A DNA stretch of 9,498 nucleotides. It comes from CAYUIS01 sp964444825. Lineage in GTDB: Bacteria; Chloroflexota; Anaerolineae; B4-G1. Of the stretch, positions 1 to 6,486 are shown in pieces. Positions within the stretch are counted from its first letter, which is position 1. Every line of letters begins with the position of its first letter. The DNA is taken from the NCBI GenBank assembly GCA_964444825.1, contig CAYUIS010000169.1, forward strand, positions 1 through 9,498, given 5' to 3'. The position numbers and the translations under genes are program-made. The notes under the pieces were generated by a model that did no database searches, was not told where the DNA came from, and saw only the letters and a program-made list of their open reading frames with translations.

Positions 1-73
1 GCCACCCTAGCTCAATCGGCAGAGCTACCGCTTCGTAAGCGGTGGGTTTTGGGTTCAAGTCCCAAGGGTGGCT
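1..73 (+). tRNA. trnT: tRNA-Thr, anticodon CGT
   Basis: The full cloverleaf is present with canonical numbering. The 7-bp acceptor stem pairs 1-7 with 66-72 without mismatch. The D stem is GCTC (10-13) with GAGC (22-25). The anticodon stem is ACCGC (27-31) with GCGGT (39-43). The T stem is TTGGG (49-53) with CCCAA (61-65) around a TTCAAGT loop. The anticodon loop TTCGTAA puts CGT at 34-36, which reads ACG codons (threonine). The discriminator base is T73. No CCA is encoded, so the CCA end must be added after transcription. The gene begins at the first base of the window, so its promoter lies outside. There is no neighbouring integrase or duplicated tRNA 3' end, so nothing suggests use as an integration site. 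Confidence 0.97.
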
Positions 74-82
74 CTCGTCACG

Positions 83-104
83 CAGGCCCCGGAACCGGGG
101 CCTG
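83..104 (+). terminator. Perfect GC-rich hairpin after tRNA-Thr
   Basis: CAGGCCCCGG (83-92) and CCGGGGCCTG (95-104) are exact inverted complements separated by two A residues. Sterically this gives an 8-bp stem with a 6-base loop. It starts 9 bases after the tRNA, where a tRNA terminator or 3' processing signal is expected. There is no U-run after the stem (ATCTCT follows), so it is not a textbook intrinsic terminator. It could instead stabilise the 3' end or only attenuate read-through into the membrane-protein gene at 134. Confidence 0.55.
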
Positions 105-133
105 ATCTCTAGACAAGCCTTAGCGACGAGCGG

Positions 134-1315
134 ATGATTGCCCAGCCCCCACGCGACCCCTGGCGAGCCATCTGGCAGGTGGCAACCAACGATGTTCTGA
201 TAACAACCGCGTTGCTAGGTATCGCGGCAGGGTTGCTGATCACAGCTTGGCTTCCACAAAGACCCGTCGCCAACCCAGTCGCCTACGCCGAGTGGCTCTC
301 CAAGACCCAGGCCCGTTTCGGTGATGCGACCACGACTATGCAGACCCTGGGTCTGTTCGGGATCACGCGCTCCTTCGTCTTCCGCACACTACTAGCGCTT
401 CTTGGAGGTATCCTGCTGCTGCGGCTGATCGAATATGGCGACCGACTGCGGCATACTCGAGATATGCAGGATCCGGACGACGACTGGATCGTTTTGCCAG
501 AGACGCGCTTGTCGGACGTGGTGGACGTGCTGCGCCGCCGTCGCTACCGGATTCTGGGCGAGCCCCCGCTTTTCCAGGTCGACCGCTGGCCATGGGCCGA
601 GTTGCTCGCCCCACTGACCTGTGCAGGTGGACTGATCCTGCTCGTCGGGTTACTTGTGACCCACGTGTGGGGTTGGCAGGTCGCGAGCATCATCGTCGAA
701 AGCGGGGAACGAGTGACACTGTCCGAGGGAAATGCGTGGGTCACGTGGGACACAGAGAGCGGCGAAACAACACACAGCCCGGGCATCGTCACGTACGTCG
801 AGGCCCGCGTGCCCGGCCTGCTGGCACAGGCCCACGAAAGCTCGGGTCGCTCACTGTCGCTTCAGCAGACCCCTGAAGACCAACCAGTTGCGGATCTTAC
901 TGTGGCGGTTGCCGAAGATGAGTACTTTGCTGTTCCCGAGGCCCAGTTGATTGTCCGCCTGGCACCCCAGTCCGATGATCCCCCCGAGAACGAGACTGAG
1001 CCATATGCTCCTATCCTCATTCAGGTATACCGCAGCCCTTCTGGGCGCTTGGTGGCTGAGAGTCAAGTGACCGAACAAAAGGAGCTTTCAATAGACGGCG
1101 TCACACTGACATTGAATGCCGTGCCGTACGCGCGACTCACGGCTGTATCTAATCCCGGTCTCTGGCCCACCAGTATCGGCATCCTCTGTATTATGGTAGG
1201 GGTGGTGGGAAACAACCTGTGGCCCCGACGCCGGCTTTGGCTGCGAGAGGGAGAGGGGCGGATCGAATTCAGCGGTGATCCACCGCCCACTCTGTCGGCT
1301 AAGAGGACGGGATAG
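134..1315 (+). CDS. ResB-like membrane protein (divergent cytochrome c biogenesis)
   Basis: This 393-residue protein has the layout of ResB/Ccs1, the membrane partner of CcsA in System II cytochrome c maturation. Transmembrane helix 1 (about 20-40) is followed directly by PQ (41-42). Helix 2 (about 80-100) follows a short outside loop, and helix 3 (about 158-178) precedes a glycine/glutamate-containing segment (SGERVTLSEG, 190-199). A long soluble domain (about 185-340) ends in a NPG motif (340-342) leading into helix 4 (343-361) and an RRRLW segment. These landmarks are typical of ResB. It is short for the family, and the histidine usually found near the start of the third helix is absent; the only nearby one is H177 at the end of that helix. 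The ATG start has only a weak purine-rich leader (GACGAGCGG). The next gene starts one base after its stop, so the two are probably coupled. Family membership is fairly secure; heme-handling activity is not. Confidence 0.72.
   Translation: MIAQPPRDPWRAIWQVATNDVLITTALLGIAAGLLITAWLPQRPVANPVAYAEWLSKTQARFGDATTTMQTLGLFGITRSFVFRTLLALLGGILLLRLIEYGDRLRHTRDMQDPDDDWIVLPETRLSDVVDVLRRRRYRILGEPPLFQVDRWPWAELLAPLTCAGGLILLVGLLVTHVWGWQVASIIVESGERVTLSEGNAWVTWDTESGETTHSPGIVTYVEARVPGLLAQAHESSGRSLSLQQTPEDQPVADLTVAVAEDEYFAVPEAQLIVRLAPQSDDPPENETEPYAPILIQVYRSPSGRLVAESQVTEQKELSIDGVTLTLNAVPYARLTAVSNPGLWPTSIGILCIMVGVVGNNLWPRRRLWLREGEGRIEFSGDPPPTLSAKRTG
1302..1307 (+). promoter_or_regulatory. Ribosome binding site fixing the GTG start at 1317
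   Basis: AGAGGA lies nine bases before the GTG, inside the last codons of the ResB-like gene. Together with the one-base gap to the upstream stop it supports GTG 1317 over the in-frame start at 1275, which has no such leader and would overlap the ResB-like gene by 41 bases. Confidence 0.6.
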
Positions 1316-1316
1316 C

Positions 1317-2078
1317 GTGCCGGCAACCCTGGTCTTTGGTGGATTGGGCTGTGGGGCGCTGCTGGCGGGAACCGGCCTGGCCCTCTGGGGCAGCTACCGG
1401 CCGGATCGTTGGCTCTCGGCGGCAATCCGAGCCATCCGCTGGTTGGCAAGTATATGTCTGTTGATCGCCACACTAATCACGTGGATGGGCGAGCTTGGCC
1501 TCCTTCCACGCCTTTCAAGCATAGAAGAAACGTTCGGAGTGAACGGAGCTTTCTTACGATGGATACTGCTGGCCACGCTAGCCGCCCCACCCGGCCTCCG
1601 CCGCCGCGATCACTCCGATCCACAATCCTTTTCTCAGTGGCGCACTGTCATGCTCATTCTGCCCGCCCTGACGTTCACCGGTGCCGGACTGTTCGGGATC
1701 ACATCCTCCCCAGGCGCCGGCGCAATCGCCACCCCTATCTCGCTGGTAGGGCTGTTGACCATCATCTGCGGTGGATTTGGAGCGCGCGCAATGGGCCAGG
1801 CCCTGGCTGAGATCGTTACCTCACCTGCCGAGGAGGCTGTGTCGGCCTCCCGCATCACGTATACGCTATTGACGCTCCTAGTGGGTGGCACCGCGCTGGG
1901 CAAATTGTGGCAAGAGGGTATCGTGGCTATGGGTACAGCCGTCGCAGGAGAATTGACCGGCGTATGGCTGGCCTGGAGCACCGTCCTGTTGGGTCCGGGT
2001 CGGCCTCAGTGGCTGCGCCCAGTACTGACTGTGGCAGTGGGGATGCTTCTGCTATTGGTGACGTTCAGTTTCACCTGA
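1317..2078 (+). CDS. CcsA-like polytopic membrane protein (degenerate)
   Basis: This is a hydrophobic protein of 253 residues with about eight predicted membrane segments (near 4-26, 40-58, 78-92, 110-128, 136-158, 180-196, 210-225 and 234-252). The GTG at 1317 is chosen over an upstream in-frame start inside the previous gene because it sits one base after the ResB-like stop, with AGAGGA (1302-1307) nine bases upstream. Its position next to a ResB-like gene and the C-terminal pattern (YTLLTLLVGGTALGKLW at 182-198, then a tryptophan-containing helix and a final hydrophobic helix) resemble the last part of CcsA/CcmC-type cytochrome c assembly proteins. The tryptophan-rich WWD heme-presenting motif is not recognisable: the corresponding region reads GVWLAWS. 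No histidine lies inside a membrane segment. It may therefore be a degenerate CcsA relative or an unrelated membrane partner. The CcsA link is inferred from context and topology. Confidence 0.6.
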   Translation: MPATLVFGGLGCGALLAGTGLALWGSYRPDRWLSAAIRAIRWLASICLLIATLITWMGELGLLPRLSSIEETFGVNGAFLRWILLATLAAPPGLRRRDHSDPQSFSQWRTVMLILPALTFTGAGLFGITSSPGAGAIATPISLVGLLTIICGGFGARAMGQALAEIVTSPAEEAVSASRITYTLLTLLVGGTALGKLWQEGIVAMGTAVAGELTGVWLAWSTVLLGPGRPQWLRPVLTVAVGMLLLLVTFSFT

Positions 2079-2102
2079 GACCGAGGTCCTAGATCGGTAA
2101 CT

Positions 2103-2110
2103 GGGAGGAG
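2103..2110 (+). promoter_or_regulatory. Strong ribosome binding site for udk
   Basis: GGGAGGAG is eight bases upstream of the ATG at 2119, one of the strongest Shine-Dalgarno matches in the window. No convincing -10/-35 pair was seen in the 40-base gap after the CcsA-like gene, so udk is probably read from an upstream promoter. Confidence 0.75.
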
Positions 2111-2118
2111 TTAGTAGA

Positions 2119-2766
2119 ATGAGACCAATCATCATAGGAGTGGCCGGTGGCACCGGGTCAGGCAAGACGACGGTGGCGCTAGAGATTCTGGAGCGGGTGG
2201 GAGCCAAACACGTCGCCTACATTCCCCACGATGCCTACTATCGCGACCACAGTCATATGCCCCCGGAGGAGAGATCCCAGGTCAACTACGATCATCCGGA
2301 CTCGTTGGAGACAGAGTTGTTGGTGGAACAGTTGAAGGAACTGCGGGCTGGTCGGGCCGTCGACATTCCAGTCTACGACTTTACCACCCATACCCGCACG
2401 TCGGAGACGCGCCAGGTGGGACCAGCCCCGGTGATTTTGGTTGAAGGCATCCTGGTCTTTGTCGAGGCTGAATTAAGGGAGATCTTTGACGTCCGGCTCT
2501 ATGTCGATACCGATGCCGACGTGCGCTTTATCCGGCGCTTGCGCCGGGATATCGAAGATCGAGGGCGCAGCGTCCAGTCGGTCTGCGATCAGTATCTCTA
2601 CACGGTGCGCCCGATGCATCTAGAGTTCGTCGAGCCCAGCAAACGATACGCCAACGTCATCATCCCAGAAGGCGGCTTTAACGAGGTCGCGGTCGAGCTG
2701 GTCGCTGCGCGTATCCGGGGAATGTTGGAGGAAAATGCCCAGCCAAAGAAAGAGAACTCTTGCTAG
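2119..2766 (+). CDS. udk: Uridine kinase
   Basis: Uridine kinase (uridine/cytidine kinase) phosphorylates uridine and cytidine to UMP and CMP with ATP or GTP in the cytoplasmic pyrimidine salvage pathway. The 215-residue length fits the bacterial family. Diagnostic motifs occur in order: Walker A GGTGSGKT (10-17), the HDAYYRD substrate segment (37-43), NYDHPDSLE (56-64), PVYDFTTHTR (84-93), the Walker-B-like strand ending VEGIL (108-112), the LYVDTDADVR segment (127-136), RRDIEDRGRS (142-151) and a conserved YTVRPMHLEFVEPSKRYA tail (161-178). These cover nucleotide binding, nucleoside binding and the lid. The start has a strong Shine-Dalgarno. The last 32 bases overlap the following ferredoxin gene in another frame, so the two are likely co-expressed. 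Nothing looks degraded. Confidence 0.96.
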   Translation: MRPIIIGVAGGTGSGKTTVALEILERVGAKHVAYIPHDAYYRDHSHMPPEERSQVNYDHPDSLETELLVEQLKELRAGRAVDIPVYDFTTHTRTSETRQVGPAPVILVEGILVFVEAELREIFDVRLYVDTDADVRFIRRLRRDIEDRGRSVQSVCDQYLYTVRPMHLEFVEPSKRYANVIIPEGGFNEVAVELVAARIRGMLEENAQPKKENSC

Positions 2767-3667
2767 ACCAGTCAAGCCTGCGACGCTGGCTTTCGCTCGG
2801 GAGGCTCGGCGGACACCAGACTACTCGCTCCTCGACTGGATACACGGGTATGTCTACGCGCGCTGGCCGTATCTCTACATTGGCATTGGAACCGGCGAAC
2901 ATCCACTGGCACGATTCGTCCAGCCAGTCGTGGGCTGGTTCCTACACCTGTTTCCGCCCAAGGACGCCGCCCCCACCTTCGCCGACACCTATCACGGCAA
3001 GGTCTTGCCTCTGAAGGCAGCGACACAACTGGTCACCATCGAAGAGGAGATCAGCCTCACCGATCTGGAGCAGGTGATTCCGTATACGCGCGCCCGCGAC
3101 ATCATCCTTCGTAACCCCCATCACATCGTTGCGCTGGATTGTCCCTGTCGCGTTGCGCGTCCCGATCCGTGTTTACCTCTGGATGTGTGCCTCGTCATCG
3201 GCGAGCCCTTTGCCGGCTTTGTTGCTGCCCATCACCCGGGTCAAGCGCGCTGGATCACGCCCCAGGAAGCGGTGGACATCCTGCGCGCCGAGGATGAACG
3301 CGGGCACGTACACCACGCCTTTTTCAAGGACGCAATGTTGAACCGCTTCTACGCCATCTGCAACTGCTGCACTTGCTGCTGCGGCGCAATACAGGCCCAT
3401 CAGAACGGGACCCCGATGTTGGCGTCGTCGGGCTACGTCTGCTGCGTGGACAGCGACGCGTGTATCGGGTGTGGGATTTGCACTGACTTTTGCCAGTTCG
3501 ACGCACTATCGATGAATGGGGAAACCGTCATCGTGGACGGCGCTGAGTGTATGGGATGTGGCGTGTGTATCCACAAGTGCCCCCAGGAGGCGCTCTCCCT
3601 GCTGCGCGACCCATCCAGGGGCGAGCCGCTCGAGATCCACCAACTCACCGCCAGCGTGACGAGCTAG
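2735..3667 (+). CDS. Cysteine-rich 4Fe-4S dicluster ferredoxin-like protein
   Basis: This 310-residue protein is probably an electron carrier or iron-sulfur regulatory protein. The C-terminal part has two classical [4Fe-4S] motifs, C243-x2-C246-x2-C249-x3-C253 and C272-x2-C275-x2-C278-x3-C282 followed by P283; the first has Q instead of the usual P. Upstream are two more cysteine groups: DCPCR with C136/C138 then C146 and C152, and a dense CNCCTCCC stretch (209-216), plus a C236/C237 pair. A histidine-rich region (HVHHAFF, 191-197) precedes the dense stretch. Residues about 40-73 are rich in aromatic and hydrophobic residues and could lie at a membrane. The ATG lies inside udk with GGAGG (2727-2731) only three bases away; no other in-frame start occurs before the conserved region, so the 32-base overlap is probably real. 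Similar CxCR...CNCC proteins exist in anaerobic bacteria as uncharacterised 4Fe-4S proteins. The partner is unknown. Confidence 0.85.
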   Translation: MPSQRKRTLARPVKPATLAFAREARRTPDYSLLDWIHGYVYARWPYLYIGIGTGEHPLARFVQPVVGWFLHLFPPKDAAPTFADTYHGKVLPLKAATQLVTIEEEISLTDLEQVIPYTRARDIILRNPHHIVALDCPCRVARPDPCLPLDVCLVIGEPFAGFVAAHHPGQARWITPQEAVDILRAEDERGHVHHAFFKDAMLNRFYAICNCCTCCCGAIQAHQNGTPMLASSGYVCCVDSDACIGCGICTDFCQFDALSMNGETVIVDGAECMGCGVCIHKCPQEALSLLRDPSRGEPLEIHQLTASVTS

Positions 3668-3672
3668 CCGGA

Positions 3673-4551
3673 TCATCCATTCCCATAGGACGGAAAGTGA
3701 CCCTTGAACACGCGGTTCCAGTATACGAACGCCTCTGCCACGTTCCCTTCCGCCGCAGCTTCCTGGGCCCTCGACGTGTGGTATAGTGCCGTCCGGAGTC
3801 GCGAGATCGCCGTTTTCTTGCCCTGGCGGGTCAACCGTGCAGGGACCCGGCCCTCGATACCCTTCGGATCGTGCACCTCTGCAAACTGGTCATCCCACAA
3901 CATCTGAAGCACATTGGGAAAATCGACGGTATAGACGATTGTCTTTTCCCCAAAGGCATACTCTACGCCCCTCAATTCGAGATAGAAGGAGGAAACCGGG
4001 ACTTGGCGGTAATGTTTCCAGGCCTTGAGCAACCGGATCAGCGGCCTCAATCTGCCATCAAGATCACTATCCAGTGACTCGACGTGCCCGTGGTGCGCGT
4101 CTGGACTGGCGTTCATCCAGCTTCCCGTCCCGTCAGGAACTGCATAGAGCCGGTAACCGCCCTCGATTTGTCCAGCCAGCTTTGCCGGCACAACCCGGAT
4201 CACATCCTCCACCTCGTCACCAAAGGGTATCTCGACGGCAGGAGCTCGAGCGACGACGTTCAGGAAACAAGCACCGAGCGCTCGCTCCATCTGGGACAAA
4301 AGCTCGTCCGAGTTATCCGGTATGCTATCGTTGTCCAGGCTGGCGAAATAGTCCACACCGCCATGTCCTCGGATATTGGTGCCGCTTAGAATCGAACCCG
4401 CAGGGAAGAACCCATATAGCCCATAGTGACTGTCCAGACAATCCCTAATGATCCCCCGGTACTCCTCAGCGAAGGGCACCTCGCTGTTATCAGGTGTGAG
4501 ACTGTCTAGAAACAGCCGAAATCCGTCATCCAGAGTCTTTGGCACGATCAC
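3673..4551 (-). CDS. CD-NTase/SMODS-like nucleotidyltransferase-fold protein, probably inactive
   Basis: CD-NTases make cyclic di- or trinucleotide signals, classically in CBASS antiphage defence. The 292-residue protein shows the family frame: GS at 52-53 followed by GTNIRG (57-62), the strand carrying VDYFAS (66-71), a VVPA element (120-123), the DGTGSW segment (140-145) followed by a spaced H, LLKAWK (175-180), SSFYLE (187-192) and a helical C-terminus ending in a W...F..HFPSY pattern. Active members have D/E-x-D on the first strand and an acidic residue before VVPA. Here the first position is Gly (G65), D67 is kept, and the third is Arg (R119), so metal-dependent catalysis is doubtful. 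GTG 4551 is preferred because it forms a GTGA overlap with the stop of the AI-2E-like gene; a TTG at 4557 is the alternative. No CBASS effector, ubiquitin-like or HORMA/TRIP13 gene is visible. It could be a sensor, a scaffold or a decaying gene. Confidence 0.75.
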   Translation of the reverse strand: MIVPKTLDDGFRLFLDSLTPDNSEVPFAEEYRGIIRDCLDSHYGLYGFFPAGSILSGTNIRGHGGVDYFASLDNDSIPDNSDELLSQMERALGACFLNVVARAPAVEIPFGDEVEDVIRVVPAKLAGQIEGGYRLYAVPDGTGSWMNASPDAHHGHVESLDSDLDGRLRPLIRLLKAWKHYRQVPVSSFYLELRGVEYAFGEKTIVYTVDFPNVLQMLWDDQFAEVHDPKGIEGRVPARLTRQGKKTAISRLRTALYHTSRAQEAAAEGNVAEAFVYWNRVFKGHFPSYGNG

Positions 4552-5702
4552 TCGCAATCGAGAGGATGCAGGGCAGCCACGTCATTCCCTTCCCTCTCTG
4601 CACTCGCACAGGAATCCGGCCACGGAGGTAGGTCCAACAACTTGCAGTATACGTAGAACACCAGCACCCCACCAGAGGCAATGGTGGGCGCGGCCAACAG
4701 TATGCCCAACACGCCACCCAGCATACCACCCACAATGATGCCGATGATGACCACCATCGGGTGCAGATGAACCTGCCGTCCCACGATCCGGGGAATGAAC
4801 ACGTTAAGATCTACTTGCTCCAAGACCCCGTGGGTGCAGAGGACCAAGACGGCGAACCAAAAGTTGGGAATCGGAATCCACACGGATCCCTGGAAAAGCG
4901 CCAACGGCACAGCTATGGCGACCCAGATGCCGTGACCCACGCTAGCCAGGAACTCTAGGAAGAACGCCAACACGCCCAAGATCAACGCGTTCTGCATCCC
5001 GATGATGGCCATCACCCCGCCCACCGTCACTCCCATCGTGAGCGCCAGCAGCAGTTGCCCGCGCAAGTACGCGCGCCAGAGTGTGCCCAGTTCTTCGCCC
5101 AGCTTTGTGTAGTCGTAGCGCAGATGGTCTGGCACCCACCGGGTCACCCACCACCCCATCTGCGGGCCATCTTTGGTGAGGTAGAAGGAGACGAGCCCGG
5201 TGTAGATGATCTTTACCACTGTGCTGACGACCCCAGCCACCAGCGTCATCGATCGGGCAGCGACGACCTGAACCAGTTCGGTCAAGGCCGCGATCACGTC
5301 ATCGTAGACAGGGGCCAGGTCGATACTAAAGCCACCGATCTGCAGGGGTCGGGCCAGGAAGGCCTCGACGCTGGTGCCAATACGTTCCAGATCCAGCTTT
5401 ACGGAGAGGGCCTGCCTCACCAGAAGGGGCGCTAGCCAACCGATGACCAACGCGACGGCAGCAAAGAACACGAGATATATGGCAGCGGTGACAAGGCCAC
5501 GCGGGATACGTGTGCGCTCGTTGACAAAATCGACTACGGGCGTGATCACATAGGCGATCAGAACAGCGATGATCATGGACGGGATGATCTCTTGAAAGCG
5601 CAACAGGATAGCGGCGAGGAGCACCACCCCGAACACAACGACCACCACCTTGACTGTCGTGTTCCAGGGAGGAGAATGTGGCGTCTGGCTCATCTCGCTC
5701 AT
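4548..5702 (-). CDS. AI-2E family transporter-like membrane protein
   Basis: This 384-residue inner-membrane protein belongs to the AI-2E transporter/PerM-type family, whose members export small molecules or ions; the autoinducer-2 role was shown for few of them. Membrane segments lie near 17-34, 39-58, 70-92, 153-176, 217-234, 238-256, 258-272, 281-292 and 315-345. Family landmarks are FYLTKDGP (173-180), the LRGQ element (213-216), FLASVGHGIW (251-260) and the C-terminal block with IPRIVG and LHP leading to GGxLGGVLGILLAAP. The soluble region between about 95 and 150 is the usual extramembrane domain. A hydrophilic tail after 355 contains two cysteines. CTCC on the plus strand (5712-5715) gives a GGAG Shine-Dalgarno nine bases from the ATG; a second ATG three codons in is possible. 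It lies 16 bases after the lipoprotein gene and overlaps the CD-NTase-like gene by four bases, so all three are probably one operon. The substrate is not predictable. Confidence 0.88.
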   Translation of the reverse strand: MSEMSQTPHSPPWNTTVKVVVVVFGVVLLAAILLRFQEIIPSMIIAVLIAYVITPVVDFVNERTRIPRGLVTAAIYLVFFAAVALVIGWLAPLLVRQALSVKLDLERIGTSVEAFLARPLQIGGFSIDLAPVYDDVIAALTELVQVVAARSMTLVAGVVSTVVKIIYTGLVSFYLTKDGPQMGWWVTRWVPDHLRYDYTKLGEELGTLWRAYLRGQLLLALTMGVTVGGVMAIIGMQNALILGVLAFFLEFLASVGHGIWVAIAVPLALFQGSVWIPIPNFWFAVLVLCTHGVLEQVDLNVFIPRIVGRQVHLHPMVVIIGIIVGGMLGGVLGILLAAPTIASGGVLVFYVYCKLLDLPPWPDSCASAEREGNDVAALHPLDCE

Positions 5703-5718
5703 CTTTCAGATCTCCGTT

Positions 5719-6456
5719 TCAGTCTCCGATCCTCTTGACGTGACCCACACCGCTGATGTCCTGATCCACGCTCGGATCGCCGAAATACTCTACCGATCCA
5801 CCGCCGCTGATCGTGACGTCCAGCCGGTCTCTCACGCGAACGGTCGCCTTCCCGAGACCATTGACCTGGACGTCCGTCACTGTGCTTTCCAGGTGCCTGG
5901 CGCTGTAGTTGCCCCCTCCGGCGATCACAATCACCTGCTGCCCCACCGTACCACCGTCAACCGACAGTTCGCCCAGACCGCTGATCTCCACTTCCAGCAC
6001 GTCGACGGTCAACTCCTCGATATCCACGTTGCCACCGCCGCTGATCTCGACAGAGAACTCGGGAGCCACGATCGCTGGCAGCTCGACATCCCCCAGGCCA
6101 GAGATAGTAATCGTTTCCAGTTCCTTCACCGTCAGGTAAAAGAACACGCCCTTCGTCGGAACCAGGTTGACATTCTCCCGGTCAGAGATTCGCAGTTCCC
6201 CGTTATGTACCTTGACCTCAAAGTATTTGAGCAGGTTCTCCTCGGCCTCCACACGCAACGCCTCTGTTTCGCCCGTTTCAACGACCAGTTTGCCAACGGT
6301 CGCCAGGTCCACAGAGGAGAACCCACTCACTTCGTACGCCTTTTCCTCCACCGGCCCTGAACCACGCACCGTCTCAAAGCCCAGGCTCCCCTCGCAACCA
6401 AGGGTGGCTATGGCCAGCGCCACGATGGCCAATACGATCATATTTCGGTTCTTCAC
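5719..6456 (-). CDS. DUF2807-type repeat lipoprotein
   Basis: This 245-residue exported lipoprotein belongs to the DUF2807 (head GIN domain, putative adhesin-like) group; its function is unknown. A short basic N-terminus is followed by a hydrophobic core (6-19) and a lipobox ATLGC with the lipidated cysteine at C21, so it should be anchored on the outside of the membrane. The mature part begins with SGFSSVDL (44-51), typical of the family, and continues as a repetitive beta structure with G-x-G turns at 120, 140, 160, 180, 200, 218 and 236, probably a beta-solenoid. GTG 6456 is chosen because GGGAGG (6463-6468) is six bases upstream and the predicted transcription start is near 6480, which rules out longer forms reaching 6561. 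It is the first gene of the operon with the AI-2E-like and CD-NTase-like genes. Confidence 0.85.
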   Translation of the reverse strand: MKNRNMIVLAIVALAIATLGCEGSLGFETVRGSGPVEEKAYEVSGFSSVDLATVGKLVVETGETEALRVEAEENLLKYFEVKVHNGELRISDRENVNLVPTKGVFFYLTVKELETITISGLGDVELPAIVAPEFSVEISGGGNVDIEELTVDVLEVEISGLGELSVDGGTVGQQVIVIAGGGNYSARHLESTVTDVQVNGLGKATVRVRDRLDVTISGGGSVEYFGDPSVDQDISGVGHVKRIGD

Positions 6457-6462
6457 GCCAGA

Positions 6463-6468
6463 CCTCCC
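6463..6468 (-). promoter_or_regulatory. Ribosome binding site fixing the GTG start of the lipoprotein
   Basis: Read on the minus strand this is GGGAGG, six bases from the GTG at 6456. It also sits just inside the transcript predicted from the promoter at 6487-6515. The alternative ATG at 6441 has no comparable leader and would remove the basic residues of the signal peptide. Confidence 0.75.
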
Positions 6469-6486
6469 GAGTGATTCTGTAGGCGC

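Noticed and set aside
1..134. tRNA-Thr as a possible integration site of a mobile element
   Set aside because: No integrase, no repeated tRNA 3' segment and no foreign-looking genes were seen downstream; the neighbours look chromosomal.
2080..2098. Small inverted repeat ACCGA...TCGGT before udk
   Set aside because: Only five base pairs with a nine-base loop and no U-run; this is expected by chance and does not support a terminator or operator.
3673..5702. Complete CBASS defence system
   Set aside because: Only a CD-NTase-like gene with lost metal ligands is present. There is no recognised effector (nuclease, phospholipase, Cap14/Cap15-type), no E1/E2/JAB and no HORMA/TRIP13, so calling it CBASS is not supported.
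5650..6360. Open frame of 236 codons on the plus strand
   Set aside because: It lies wholly opposite the lipoprotein gene and the start of the AI-2E-like gene, has no family resemblance, and follows from the repetitive codon pattern of the real gene.
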